From NCBI GenBank assembly GCA_022402465.1, contig JAKRSH010000022.1, positions 62,001 through 126,000 of the forward strand: 64,000 bases of DNA. The letters run 5' to 3'. The DNA is from Leptospiraceae bacterium. Its GTDB lineage: Bacteria; Spirochaetota; Leptospiria; Leptospirales; Leptospiraceae. The notes under the pieces are model-generated. The model did not search any database. It had not been told where the DNA came from and saw nothing but the letters and a program-made list of their open reading frames with translations. Positions within the stretch are counted from its first letter, which is position 1; each line of letters opens with the position of its first letter. The translations under genes were made by a program, and so were the position numbers. Shown piece after piece: positions 38,448 to 47,647 of the stretch.

Positions 38448-39152
38448 ATGCATCTCACCAAACCATATAAACTTTTCCTGATATTGAATAGTATCTTCCT
38501 TACTTTTCTCTTAATGGCAGAAGTAATTGGAAGTAAATTATTTACTTTTCTTGGATTTACTATGACCTTAGGTGTTATACCATTTCCTGTCACTTTTATA
38601 ATCACAGATTTGTTAAATGAATACTTTGGAAGAAAAGGCGTTCGTCTAACCACTATCCTTGGAATGCTAATGGTTATAGTTGCCTACTTTCTTATACTTA
38701 TAGGAATAGCAATCCCTGCCATGCCTGATTCTCCTGTTAACGACCAGGCTTTTGAAATGGTTTTTTTTAATTCTAGCTTAGTGATAATTGGATCAATAAC
38801 CGCCTATGTTATTGGGCAAATGATAGATATTCAAGTTTTTCACTACCTGAGAATCAAAACCCAAGGGAAAAAGATCTGGCTGAGAGCTACAGGCTCAACT
38901 ATTATTTCGCAACTTGTAGATTCCTTTGTGGTTATCTTTATTGCATTTGGTCAATATCTTGCTCTTGAAAAATTATTGAATATTTCCATGACGAATTTTG
39001 TATACAAGCTAGGTGTTGCAATTTTAATCACACCATTACTTTACTTGGCTCACAATTGGCTGGATACTTATTTAGGTGAGGAAGCTGATAATCTGAAGCG
39101 CAATGCAATGGACGGGAAGGAAAATTATGGCAACACCATCGAAGCTGGATGA
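38448..39152 (+). CDS. yhhQ: Queuosine precursor transporter (YhhQ/VUT family)
   Basis: A polytopic membrane protein of 234 residues that imports a queuosine precursor (preQ0 or preQ1) in characterised members. Family features are visible: LLMAEVIGSKLFTFLGFTMTLGVIPFPVTFIITDLLNEYFGRKGVR and GSTIISQLVDSFVVIFIAFG. I looked for a preQ1 riboswitch in the 123-base divergent leader and saw none. The end overlaps the glycerophosphodiesterase gene by 26 bases with its ATG at 39127, so the two are probably co-translated. Confidence 0.9.
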   Translation: MHLTKPYKLFLILNSIFLTFLLMAEVIGSKLFTFLGFTMTLGVIPFPVTFIITDLLNEYFGRKGVRLTTILGMLMVIVAYFLILIGIAIPAMPDSPVNDQAFEMVFFNSSLVIIGSITAYVIGQMIDIQVFHYLRIKTQGKKIWLRATGSTIISQLVDSFVVIFIAFGQYLALEKLLNISMTNFVYKLGVAILITPLLYLAHNWLDTYLGEEADNLKRNAMDGKENYGNTIEAG

Positions 39153-40059
39153 AGACTTAGTATTTCCTCTCCCATTTTGGTTTCAAATTCATTGTCTTTG
39201 GAAATATATTATTGCTTTATTCAGTAATTCAAATTCCAAACAAAGTATTCGATATACTAAATCCATTTCAAATGATCCTATGGAAATGAACCAGACTACT
39301 CTTATCCTAGGTCACAGGGGCAGTAAAGGAACTCTACCTGAAAATTCCCTACAGGGCTTTAGAGAAGCAAGCACCAAATCCGATGGCTTTGAGCTAGACA
39401 CGCAATTATGTAAATCGGGTGAGCTCATAGTTCTCCATGATTCTACTCTAGATCGAACAAGCACAGGCTCAGGTTTGGTATCTCAGTTTCGGTTAGAAGA
39501 ACTTCTTAGGTTTACTTTGGATAATGGAGAAAGGATTCCCACCTTACTTGAAGTGATAGGTAATTTTTCAGGTAAAACACTCATTAATATTGAAATTAAG
39601 AAAGAATCTTCTCTCACCAAGACAAAAGCATCAGCACTTGCCTTGGCAGAATTGCTGAAAAATCAAGATTCTAATTCTATAATTATATCTTCATTCTCTC
39701 CACTTGCCCTTTATTTTGTCAAAAATTTCTTACCAAATATGAAAATTGCTCAGTTAATAGCTGATCCCCGAACCAGTAAATTAAAAGGACTTAAAGGTAA
39801 ATTATTAGGATCCTATTTTTATGCAAAAGCTTTGCAAACAGACGGAATTGTTTGGGAAAAATCTTATTTACTAGATTTTCACAAGGACATTTACCAATTG
39901 AAAGCAAAAGGATACTCCGTTTTCATTTACACTTCCAATGAAGAAAAAGAATGGGAGTTCTTCTTAACTCATAAGATCAATGGAATCATTACTGACTTTC
40001 CTCAGAAAGCTAAAGAATTTATTGAGACTTACTATGACTCATCCAAGAATTCAAGGTAG
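39127..40059 (+). CDS. Glycerophosphodiester phosphodiesterase
   Basis: Hydrolyses deacylated phospholipids to glycerol-3-phosphate and an alcohol. The GDPD signature is LGHRGSKGTLPENSLQGF, with GFELDTQL and the second His in LIVLHDSTLDRTSTG. The N-terminal 50 residues are variable, and a basic/hydrophobic stretch (FWFQIHCLWKYIIALF) may anchor it. ATG 39127 is chosen because GGAAGGA lies just before it; the track start at 39103 has no such site. Its 3' end overlaps the convergent POT gene by 41 bases. Confidence 0.92.
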   Translation: MATPSKLDEDLVFPLPFWFQIHCLWKYIIALFSNSNSKQSIRYTKSISNDPMEMNQTTLILGHRGSKGTLPENSLQGFREASTKSDGFELDTQLCKSGELIVLHDSTLDRTSTGSGLVSQFRLEELLRFTLDNGERIPTLLEVIGNFSGKTLINIEIKKESSLTKTKASALALAELLKNQDSNSIIISSFSPLALYFVKNFLPNMKIAQLIADPRTSKLKGLKGKLLGSYFYAKALQTDGIVWEKSYLLDFHKDIYQLKAKGYSVFIYTSNEEKEWEFFLTHKINGIITDFPQKAKEFIETYYDSSKNSR

Positions 40060-41299
40060 GCCGTATCAATAGTAGAATGAGTGCTGAACTTATTGCAAAA
40101 CCGATAAATACACCAAAGAAGACTGTTAAAGGTATTTCTGAAACCATCCCTGAGAATACCCCACCTAAATAATGTGCAATAGCATTGGAGAGAAACCAAA
40201 TTCCCATCATCATTGATGTTAGATGAGTTGGTGCAAGCTCTGAAACCATAGATAAACCTACAGGTGAAAGACAGAGTTCTCCGAGCGTATTGAAAAGATA
40301 AGCCAATAATAAATAATGCATTCCAGCAAATCCGACAAGTGCGATTTGCCTTGCACCTAGTACCAAACAGGCGAAACCTAGACTTAGAAGAACTAATCCC
40401 AAGGCAAATTTAATGGGTTTATCGGGCTCCCTATTTCTTCGAGCAAGACTAGTCCACATTTTCGCAAATATAGGCGCAAAAATTAAGATAAATATAGGAT
40501 TCACTGATTGAAACACAGAAGCAGGAATCATCCATTCACCTATGGATCTGTCTACATATCGATCAGCAAAAAGATTCATGGAAGAACCTGCCTGTTCGAA
40601 GGCTGCCCAAAAAAATATAGAGAAAAAAGAAAGAACAAGAATGGTCTTGATTCTGTTCCTTTCAATGGAACTTAATTTTATTCCAGAGATATCGGAAATA
40701 ATTTTTTTCTCAGGTTTTATTCCTATATGACTTGGTAATAATTTCTGACCAAAGTAAAATACTAAAACTCCAATTCCCATGCCTATTCCAGCTGCACCAA
40801 AGCCGTAATGCCAATCCATTTTCTCACCTAAGCTACCACAGATGATGGGACCTAAAAATCCTCCTAGATTGATTCCCATATAAAAAATAGTATATCCGCT
40901 ATCACGCATACTTTCATTTTTTTCGTAAAGAGAACCAACTAAACTGGACATATTGGGCTTAAAGAATCCATTTCCAACTACAAGAAGAAACAAGCCGAAG
41001 AAGAAGAATTCTATTTCTTCAAAGGCAAGGCTTAGATGACCAAAGCCCATCAGAACACCACCTATCAAAATAGATCTTCTGAGTCCTAAAAATCTATCAG
41101 ATAGCCAGCCACCGATAATGGGCGTTAAATAAACAAGACCAGTGTAAGCGCCGTAAAGTTGACCTGCAGATCGATCACTAAATCCAAGAAACTTAACTGC
41201 ATATAGAACCAGTAAGGCTCTCATACCATAGTAACTAAATCTTTCCCACATTTCTGTTAGGAAAAGAATTGGTAAGGCTTTTGGGTGAGAAGTATTCAT
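40019..41299 (-). CDS. POT-family proton-dependent oligopeptide transporter
   Basis: An MFS-fold importer of di- and tripeptides. It begins with the family motif LTEMWERFSYYGMRALLVLYAVKFLGF, followed by GAYTGLVYLTPIIGGWLSDRFLG. The middle stretch YTIFYMGINLGGFLGPIICGSLGE is the second POT signature. The 426 residues are slightly short for a POT protein but contain about 12 spans. Its ATG overlaps the adenosyltransferase stop by 4 bases, although no metabolic link is obvious. Its 3' end overlaps the convergent GDPD. Confidence 0.93.
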   Translation of the reverse strand: MNTSHPKALPILFLTEMWERFSYYGMRALLVLYAVKFLGFSDRSAGQLYGAYTGLVYLTPIIGGWLSDRFLGLRRSILIGGVLMGFGHLSLAFEEIEFFFFGLFLLVVGNGFFKPNMSSLVGSLYEKNESMRDSGYTIFYMGINLGGFLGPIICGSLGEKMDWHYGFGAAGIGMGIGVLVFYFGQKLLPSHIGIKPEKKIISDISGIKLSSIERNRIKTILVLSFFSIFFWAAFEQAGSSMNLFADRYVDRSIGEWMIPASVFQSVNPIFILIFAPIFAKMWTSLARRNREPDKPIKFALGLVLLSLGFACLVLGARQIALVGFAGMHYLLLAYLFNTLGELCLSPVGLSMVSELAPTHLTSMMMGIWFLSNAIAHYLGGVFSGMVSEIPLTVFFGVFIGFAISSALILLLIRPTLNSWMSHSKSQ

Positions 41300-41865
41300 T
41301 TTCCTTTAACTCGAGAAATCCAAATAGGTTCTTTGACCTTGTCTTCCAGATTTGCAAAGCGAGAAGCAACAAAAAGAAAATCACTCAATCGATTTATAAA
41401 TATAATAGAACGAGCAGGAATGGATACATGTTCTTTTGCTTCAAAAACCATTCGTCTTTCTAATCTTCTACATACAGTTCTTGCTTGGTGGAGAAAACTA
41501 GCCGATTTACTTCCACCGGGAAGTACAAAATGTTTCAATGGTTCTAATTCATTTGTCCATTCATCCATTTTTCCTTCTAGGAAGCTAATGTCCGCTTCTT
41601 GAATGATGGGGATTAATTCCCCTGCATCATCAAGTTTGTGATAACCAGCGAGTTCAGAACCTAATTCAAATAAGAGATTCTGAACAAAAACAAGACTGTC
41701 ACGCAAGGCTGATGCTGTATCCAAAAAGCTTATCGAAATACCAAGAACTGAATTCAGTTCGTCGGTCGTTCCATACAACTCAACTCTTGGATCGAATTTC
41801 TGAACTCTGCCGCCCATAGCCAAGGATGTTTCACCCGTATCACCAGTTTTAGTGTAAATTTTCAT
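41296..41865 (-). CDS. PduO-type cob(I)alamin adenosyltransferase
   Basis: Converts cobalamin to adenosylcobalamin. The 189 residues start with KIYTKTGDTGETSLAMGGRVQKFDPRVELYGTTDELNSVLG, the PduO-type hallmark, and include ARTVCRRLERRMVFEA and INRLSDFLFVASRFAN. B12 pathways are prominent in spirochaetes such as Leptospira. I looked for a cobalamin riboswitch in the 167-base gap to the flagellin gene and saw no B12 box. The stop overlaps the POT gene start by 4 bases, so the two are co-translated. Confidence 0.96.
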   Translation of the reverse strand: MKIYTKTGDTGETSLAMGGRVQKFDPRVELYGTTDELNSVLGISISFLDTASALRDSLVFVQNLLFELGSELAGYHKLDDAGELIPIIQEADISFLEGKMDEWTNELEPLKHFVLPGGSKSASFLHQARTVCRRLERRMVFEAKEHVSIPARSIIFINRLSDFLFVASRFANLEDKVKEPIWISRVKGK

Positions 41866-42032
41866 AATTTCTCAGATTTTATTGTATTTTGTAGTTGCCA
41901 AATTCTTTTTTTGCACTATTTATGAAAGCAGTAGGTCTTCCCATATCGATTATCGAAATCTGTAGGGACTGACTTTAATCTCATTTTACTTTTTTTTTGG
42001 ACGGATCCAAAATTTTTACAAGGAAGTCGCTT

Positions 42033-42884
42033 ATGAAAATCAACCATAATATTTCTGCACTCAGTGCCAATAGAGTTCTCAAAGAAACAAACAATGCTAT
42101 GGACAAATCCTTGGAGAAACTCTCCACTGGGATGCGTATCAATAGACCAGGTGATGATGCTCCTAGTTTTGCAGTATCAGAAAGACTTAGGACTCAAATA
42201 CGTGGTCTAGCCCAAGCAGAAAGAAATACCCAAGATGGACTTTCTTTCTTGCAAGTTACAGAAGGATCCCTAGACCAAGTTAATGGAATCCTTCAAAGGC
42301 TTAGAGAACTTTCTGTTCAGACAGCCAATGGTATTTATTCGTCGGAAGATCGTCAACTGGTTCAATTGGAAGTCTCGCAATTGATTGAAGAGGTCGATCG
42401 TATAGGTAAGACATCTGAATTCAATAGAATACGCCCTCTTGATGGAAGATTCTCTCGATCACTCAGTAGCCCCATGCTTCTACATGTAGGAGCAAACCAA
42501 GATGAGAAACTCTCGCTTTATATAGGAACTATGAATGCATCCTCACTCAAATTGATTGACGGTGCGAATAAATCGTCTCTCTCCACTCCAGATAAGGCAA
42601 ATGCTTTAATTAGCTTAATTGATGATGCAATTGGGAGAGTTAACAAACAAAGAGCAGACCTAGGAGCTTATTACAATCGTTTAGAGTTAACTATAAATTC
42701 TCTATCAAACAACTATGTGAATATGGTTGCCTCGGAATCCAGAATCAGGGATGCTGATATGGCAGAAGAAGTTGTTGAATTTGTTCGAAACCAAGTTTTA
42801 ACAAAATCGGGAACCGCGATGATAGCCCAAGCCAATAGTAGACCAGATCAAGTAGTTAAATTACTATCGGATCGATTTGGCTAG
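42033..42884 (+). CDS. Core flagellin (FlaB-like)
   Basis: Filament protein of the periplasmic flagellum. The track start at 41997 is replaced by ATG 42033, which follows AAGGAAG at a good distance and opens with KINHNISALSANRVL, giving 283 residues. N- and C-terminal D0/D1 helices are complete: LSTGMRINRPGDDAPSFAVSERLRTQIRGLAQA and SESRIRDADMAEEVVEFVRNQVLTKSGTAMIAQAN. The short central variable region fits spirochaete core flagellins. The DNA before it has no clear sigma-28 site by eye. It stands alone, away from other motility genes in the window. Confidence 0.95.
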   Translation: MKINHNISALSANRVLKETNNAMDKSLEKLSTGMRINRPGDDAPSFAVSERLRTQIRGLAQAERNTQDGLSFLQVTEGSLDQVNGILQRLRELSVQTANGIYSSEDRQLVQLEVSQLIEEVDRIGKTSEFNRIRPLDGRFSRSLSSPMLLHVGANQDEKLSLYIGTMNASSLKLIDGANKSSLSTPDKANALISLIDDAIGRVNKQRADLGAYYNRLELTINSLSNNYVNMVASESRIRDADMAEEVVEFVRNQVLTKSGTAMIAQANSRPDQVVKLLSDRFG

Positions 42885-42927
42885 AGGGCATGTCTTCATT
42901 TTATAAAATTTTTACAGGAGAAGAAAA

Positions 42928-43644
42928 TTGAAGAAAATTACATTAAGTTTATTATTAGCTGGTATGCTTGTTAGTAGCTGTTCAGAAAATGCAAAGAGAT
43001 TATTGATTGCGACTGGTATAGGTTGTGGAACTGGTCTTGCTTTTGGTGCAGTTTATGATGAAATGCAAAGAGCTAAAGATGGAAAAGAAAGAAAAAAACT
43101 TGAAAACCAAGTGTTCAATGTTTTTAAAAAGAAAAAAGCACAAAACAACGGTAAGATCGTTGGTTTAGCTGCTGGTTGTGCAGCTGGTCTTGGAACTGGT
43201 CTTTATCTTAATATGATGAAAGAAGATATCAAACAAAACTTTGGTAAAGATGGAATTGAACTTGAGGACGTGAAAGACAGAAATGGTGATATTACCGCTC
43301 TTAAAGTTAAAATGGACGGTGACATTGCTTTCGAAAATGGTAAATCAGATCTTAAAGGAACAGGAAAGGCGAACATAGACAAACTATCTGAAGCTTTACT
43401 TGCTTACCCAGATACTAATCTTGCTGTAACTGGTCATGCCAACAAAACTGGATCTGAATCAGTAAACTTAAAACTTTCTGAATCAAGAGCCAAAGAAGTT
43501 GTTTCTATTATGTCTGACAATGGCGTAGAAAAAGCTAGAGTAACTTCCGTTAGAGGACTTGGTTCTGACCAACCACTTCCTGGTAAGTCTCCTGCTGATG
43601 GTGCGAACCGAAGAGTAGAAGTAGAAATTCTTCCAAAATCTTAA
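42928..43644 (+). CDS. OmpA-family lipoprotein
   Basis: A 238-residue lipoprotein with signal KKITLSLLLAGMLVSSC (Cys at 18). A Gly-rich membrane-like stretch (LLIATGIGCGTGLAFGAVYDEM and GLAAGCAAGLGTGLYLN) precedes a C-terminal OmpA domain from about 120. The domain has LAVTGHANKTGSESVNLKLSESRAKEVVSIM and GSDQPLPGKSPADGANRRVEVEI, the peptidoglycan-binding motif. It starts with TTG, supported by AGGAG ending 6 bases upstream. It follows flagellin by 43 bases and is closed by a strong hairpin. It resembles the glycine-zipper OmpA lipoproteins of Leptospira. Confidence 0.92.
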   Translation: MKKITLSLLLAGMLVSSCSENAKRLLIATGIGCGTGLAFGAVYDEMQRAKDGKERKKLENQVFNVFKKKKAQNNGKIVGLAAGCAAGLGTGLYLNMMKEDIKQNFGKDGIELEDVKDRNGDITALKVKMDGDIAFENGKSDLKGTGKANIDKLSEALLAYPDTNLAVTGHANKTGSESVNLKLSESRAKEVVSIMSDNGVEKARVTSVRGLGSDQPLPGKSPADGANRRVEVEILPKS

Positions 43645-43649
43645 TAAAA

Positions 43650-43684
43650 AAAAGAGATAGATGCTTAAAGCGTCTATCTCTTTT
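43650..43684 (+). terminator. Strong bidirectional rho-independent terminator
   Basis: AAAAGAGATAGATGC and GCGTCTATCTCTTTT form a 15-bp stem with one G.U pair and a 5-base loop (TTAAA). T-rich sequence follows on the plus strand, and the A-tract before the stem gives a T-tract on the minus strand. It ends the ompA-like gene and can also stop transcription coming from ybaB. Confidence 0.9.
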
Positions 43685-43769
43685 CTTCAAATTTTAACAA
43701 TGTTATTTCAAAAAGATTTAACAATCTAATCTAAAAGAATCAGTTATCTAGAGTAAATTAAATTCTAAA

Positions 43770-44087
43770 TTAAAAACCTAGATTTTGCAATCCACCCATT
43801 TCTTGGATCTTATCAGCTGAGCCTTTTTGAGCGGCTGTTAAAGCCTTAGAAACTGCTTCTGCTACATATTTTTCAATATTTTTCTTATCTTTTGATGAAA
43901 TAAGAGTTTCTGAAATATCTAATTTCTTAATATTAAATTTACCATCCATAGTGCAGGTAACCTGCCCGCCTTTGGACTCACCATTAAAATCAACCAAGAG
44001 TAGTTCTTTCTCAAGATTCTTTACTTGAGAACGCATTCTTTTCATTTTTTTTAGATTTTCAAATTTTTCTTTGGCATTATTAAACAT
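43770..44087 (-). CDS. ebfC: Nucleoid-associated protein YbaB/EbfC
   Basis: A 105-residue DNA-binding protein of the YbaB/EbfC family, in which the Borrelia homologue EbfC binds DNA. The core is KENLKKMKRMRSQVKNLEKELLLVDFNGESKGGQVTCTMDGKFNIKKLDISETLIS and the Ala-rich end AEAVSKALTAAQKGSADKIQEMGG, typical of the family. In many genomes it lies between dnaX and recR; here it does not. It is monocistronic, with the terminator hairpin beyond its 3' end. Confidence 0.93.
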   Translation of the reverse strand: MFNNAKEKFENLKKMKRMRSQVKNLEKELLLVDFNGESKGGQVTCTMDGKFNIKKLDISETLISSKDKKNIEKYVAEAVSKALTAAQKGSADKIQEMGGLQNLGF

Positions 44088-44162
44088 AAGTTCCTCTCAA
44101 ATCCAATTTCAGATTTGCAAGTTAACTGTCAATCGAACCAATTAAAGCTAGGTTTTCGTTTA

Positions 44163-45122
44163 TTAGAAAAATAATTCGTTTTCAAGAAATTTTGCCAACT
44201 CTATGTCACGCGTAGGGCAAGAATCCAATAAGATTCCATAATGATTTTTATCTGGAATTGAAATTGATTTAGAGAATGGAATCTTTCTTAGCATGGTTGT
44301 TAAACTTTTATCACTCACCAAGGGTTTTGTTCCCTTAAGAGTTGGTTTAAGTGCACGCATAATAAGAGTCTCTGCTAGAATATCCTGGTAAGGTAGATTC
44401 TTATTTTTCTTAATAATAGATAACCACTTAGAAAAATGAAAAAATATTTGCCTCAATAATCCTCTATTTGTGATGGAACCACCTAAACTTTGTAATTCGC
44501 TCTCTGCTACAAATTCTGGAATATTGCAATACCAGGAGTTACCTCTCTTAACAAGTTCATAGCTAAGAAGGTTTTCCAGATCTTTGGTCCACTGCTCCAC
44601 AAGCTTGGACTCTTTAGCATGTTTCAAATAATCTTCTGGTGAGGTAAAACTTTTGCCTATTCTTTCTAAAGAAGCTCTTACCATTTGCAAGTTAGTCCAT
44701 TTATTTTGCAAATCTGTAATTCCTGCTCCATCAATTAAGACTAATTTGTTGACAAGCCAGGGGAAATCCTTGGCAAAATACAAACCTATCCAAGCTCCTA
44801 GTGAATGACCTATTATTTGGAATTTATTTTCAGAGAATTTCTGCAAGGCTTTCTTTAAATCAAGAGAATGAGATTCAGCAGAATATGGGATCTCTTCTTT
44901 GCTGCTTCCACCCCGTCCTCGCAGATCATAAGTATATACCTTATGACCACGCTCTGCTAAAAATCTTGCTACTCTTTCGAAAGATAATAAATTCCCCGTT
45001 AGACCATGAATACAAATTATTGGAATCGGAAATAAAATATTTTTAGGACAAAATGATTTGAAGAAAAGCTTTCCATTATCTAGTTCAAGGGAAAACTTTT
45101 CTATTCGAATCTCATTCATCAT
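44163..45122 (-). CDS. Alpha/beta hydrolase
   Basis: A 319-residue alpha/beta-hydrolase-fold enzyme. It shows PIICIHGLTGNLLSFERVARFLAERGHKVYTYDLRGRG, then the nucleophile elbow GHSLGAWIGLYFAKD, and a C-terminal DKNHYGILLD for the His. The substrate is unknown; ester or lipase-type activity is likely. The start overlaps the AGPS-like gene's stop by 4 bases (ATGA), so hydrolase and flavoprotein are made together, which suggests a lipid substrate. Confidence 0.88.
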   Translation of the reverse strand: MMNEIRIEKFSLELDNGKLFFKSFCPKNILFPIPIICIHGLTGNLLSFERVARFLAERGHKVYTYDLRGRGGSSKEEIPYSAESHSLDLKKALQKFSENKFQIIGHSLGAWIGLYFAKDFPWLVNKLVLIDGAGITDLQNKWTNLQMVRASLERIGKSFTSPEDYLKHAKESKLVEQWTKDLENLLSYELVKRGNSWYCNIPEFVAESELQSLGGSITNRGLLRQIFFHFSKWLSIIKKNKNLPYQDILAETLIMRALKPTLKGTKPLVSDKSLTTMLRKIPFSKSISIPDKNHYGILLDSCPTRDIELAKFLENELFF

Positions 45123-46816
45123 CCATGAAACACTTTCTTAGGATTCATAATACTCTTTTTGTCAACAATAGATTTCATAGCTTGGAGTGCAGTAATACTT
45201 AACTTACCAAATTCTTTGGCATACCATTCTTTATGGTCCGTACCAATCCCATGGTGGTGGCTTGCGGCAGCTCCATGTTTAAAGAAAATATCTGATGCTA
45301 ATTTCTTTAATCTAAACCATTGTTCTATAGGTTTCTTAGCATCCAGAGCGAAAATTACAGTGAAATAAAGAGAGGCTCCGTTCTCATAGGAATGCGATAT
45401 ATGACAAAGTGATTTTGCCTTTTTAAATTGACTTCTTACTTTAGTATGGAATTCGTCACGAATTTGCTCTAGCTTATCATAAGGCGCAGATGTTTCCATA
45501 GTATCAACACCAAATCCGTATTCCATAATATGATTTCTTAGAAAAGGCATATTGAATCGGTTTTTAATCCAATTCTTCCCTATAGAAGTTCCTGCATGAA
45601 AGCCCTTATGATTCGAGATAATTCCACGTAATTTTATCAACCTATGTTCTAGATCGGACTGCTCACCTTCCAAACCCAAAATTAAAACTGCTTTTTTATC
45701 TCTAAGTCCGTAGACATTCAAGACGAAATCTTGTATAGAATGTTTGATTCTTGAAAGTATTCCCTTAGATCCCAAGGTTCCAAGAGTTCCAAACAACCTT
45801 GCCTCTTCTTCATCCGAAAGACGTAGCATAGAGGTTGAAATACCTGATTGCTTAATCTCACGTATGCATTCTTTTCCTGCATGGAAATTCGGAAATAAGA
45901 AACCAGTATAATATCTCTTTTCGGGGATTTCATGAATACGAATTGTAACCTCTGAAATAATTCCGAGTAAACCCTCCGAACCAGATATAATTCTGTTCCA
46001 ATCAGGTCCTGAAGAAGAAGAAGGATAATTTCCTGTTTGGATGATACCCGACGGAGTAATCAATTTAGCGGAGACTAAAAGATCTTCAATCTTCCCATAA
46101 CGATTGGATTGCTGCCCTGCTGATCTTGCAGCAATCCAACCACCTAAGGTAGAATAAACAAAAGACTGAGGAAAATGCCCAAGAGTATAACCTTCTTTAT
46201 TCAAAATCTTTTCTAAATGCGGGCCATAAATACCGGCTTGAAAAGTAGCGGTTCTATTGTTAGTATTTAGATCAATCAACTTTGAGTAACGTGTTAGGTC
46301 TAAGCTTAGAACCTTGGATTGACCTGCTGCCTTGGTAACTTCAAGACCACCAACAACCGAGGAACCTCCACCAAAAGGAATCACAACAATATTATTCTTA
46401 TTACAATATTCTAAAACCTTGGTGATTTGTTTCTCTGAAACAGGATATGCAACTGCATCGACAAAACTTTTTAACAAATTAAAATTTAATCGAATTGTAT
46501 CATAATAACTCCTACCTGCTGAATGGAGAATTCTTTGTCTATCAGAAGTCTGCAATAGATCTTCATCAAGAATCGATTCCAAAGTTGATATTTCCCTTGG
46601 ACTGAGCTTCGATTTGGGAAGTGAAATTGCAGGCAGAGGGACTGAGGGAGTATACACATCTTTTCCAACATCCATTTCCTCTCTGAGAAAATGAATGATT
46701 TCTGGCATGAGATGGCTAGCATAAAAATCCTCCTGGTAGGAACCCCAACCATTCCAGCGTAGCTTGTCGCGAGAATAATCTAATTCGGAATTGAATTCAT
46801 AGTATAGTTTTAACAT
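45119..46816 (-). CDS. FAD-linked oxidase, alkyldihydroxyacetonephosphate synthase-like
   Basis: A 565-residue VAO-type flavoprotein that resembles alkyl-DHAP synthase (AGPS), the ether-lipid enzyme. Near residue 20 it has LRWNGWGSYQEDF as in AGPS. The FAD domain (130-300) shows VIPFGGGSSVVGGLE, HFPQSFVYSTLGGWIAARSAGQQSNRYGKIEDLLV and ISGSEGLLGIISEVTIRI. The C-terminal HHHGIGTDHKEW contains the three-His motif that helps AGPS catalysis. The alternative is a generic FAD-linked oxidase such as a glycolate or D-lactate dehydrogenase. It overlaps both neighbours. Confidence 0.85.
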   Translation of the reverse strand: MLKLYYEFNSELDYSRDKLRWNGWGSYQEDFYASHLMPEIIHFLREEMDVGKDVYTPSVPLPAISLPKSKLSPREISTLESILDEDLLQTSDRQRILHSAGRSYYDTIRLNFNLLKSFVDAVAYPVSEKQITKVLEYCNKNNIVVIPFGGGSSVVGGLEVTKAAGQSKVLSLDLTRYSKLIDLNTNNRTATFQAGIYGPHLEKILNKEGYTLGHFPQSFVYSTLGGWIAARSAGQQSNRYGKIEDLLVSAKLITPSGIIQTGNYPSSSSGPDWNRIISGSEGLLGIISEVTIRIHEIPEKRYYTGFLFPNFHAGKECIREIKQSGISTSMLRLSDEEEARLFGTLGTLGSKGILSRIKHSIQDFVLNVYGLRDKKAVLILGLEGEQSDLEHRLIKLRGIISNHKGFHAGTSIGKNWIKNRFNMPFLRNHIMEYGFGVDTMETSAPYDKLEQIRDEFHTKVRSQFKKAKSLCHISHSYENGASLYFTVIFALDAKKPIEQWFRLKKLASDIFFKHGAAASHHHGIGTDHKEWYAKEFGKLSITALQAMKSIVDKKSIMNPKKVFHG

Positions 46817-47550
46817 TATAATGCGATAACCTCATTTGCTAGCTGGTCGAATGCTTCCCAAGGAACGGATTTCAATTGTAATTTTGCTCTTTTTTCAGAT
46901 TTGGTTTTGATACTTTCACTTTTCGGTATGGGTGAAAGAGTTTTAAAGTCTTCTAAGGATCTTATGCGATTCAGCAAATCTGTATGTTTAATGGATTTGC
47001 CAAACATAGATGGTACAAAACAAACCTTATGTTCCTTATTTGTAATCTCTCTTGAATTCTTAATCTCATCTAACAAGAGATTCACAGCTCGGATCGCCCA
47101 TTTACTTGGTGTTACTGGAACTAAAATTATATCGCAAGCAACTAAAGAGACAGTTAGCTCTGATCTCGCAGAACCTGGAGTATCAATTACAACGAAATCA
47201 TAATCTTTATTTTCATTGAGTATAGTTCTGAGTTTTTTTAAAATAGAAAAATTTTGAAATACTCGTGTTGTTAGGTAAGCTAAATCTATTGTTCCAGGAA
47301 TAATATCTGCAAATTTTCCTTTGTGTATTGAACTTGCAAAATCTGATTCTCCTGTTAGGAGTTTAAATATATTTCCTTTGTCAATATCTTCGGGGCTTGA
47401 ATCTGGCAAAAAATAATCTGTCAAATCTGCTTGCATATCTAAATCTATGACAAGAGTTCTTCCCTTTCGGGATAGTGCTTCTGTAAGAAAGATAGAAGTT
47501 GTGGTTTTGGCAGATCCACCTTTGATATTAGATACTGTAATAATTTTCAT
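46816..47550 (-). CDS. Orphan ParA-family ATPase
   Basis: A 244-residue Walker-type partition ATPase with deviant Walker A KGGSAKTTTSIFL near the start, DLDMQADLTDYFLP and FVVIDTPGSARSELTVSLVACDIILVPVTPS as the Walker B region. There is no ParB gene beside it. Instead it is the first gene of a unit with the AGPS-like flavoprotein; its stop overlaps that gene's start by one base. It is likely a positioning ATPase rather than the main chromosome partition protein; this is an inference from context. Confidence 0.9.
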   Translation of the reverse strand: MKIITVSNIKGGSAKTTTSIFLTEALSRKGRTLVIDLDMQADLTDYFLPDSSPEDIDKGNIFKLLTGESDFASSIHKGKFADIIPGTIDLAYLTTRVFQNFSILKKLRTILNENKDYDFVVIDTPGSARSELTVSLVACDIILVPVTPSKWAIRAVNLLLDEIKNSREITNKEHKVCFVPSMFGKSIKHTDLLNRIRSLEDFKTLSPIPKSESIKTKSEKRAKLQLKSVPWEAFDQLANEVIAL

Positions 47551-47647
47551 GGCTTACTATCCCTAGATTTAGGATTGTAGAACGATTGTCAATTTTCTTT
47601 GTTTTTTTCTTGAATCAGTAATTAAGTCTCATTTATTGGAGTTTACA

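Noticed and set aside
41866-42032. Possible cobalamin riboswitch before the adenosyltransferase
   Set aside because: No B12 box or matching stem pattern seen in the 167-base gap; the flagellin leader shares it.
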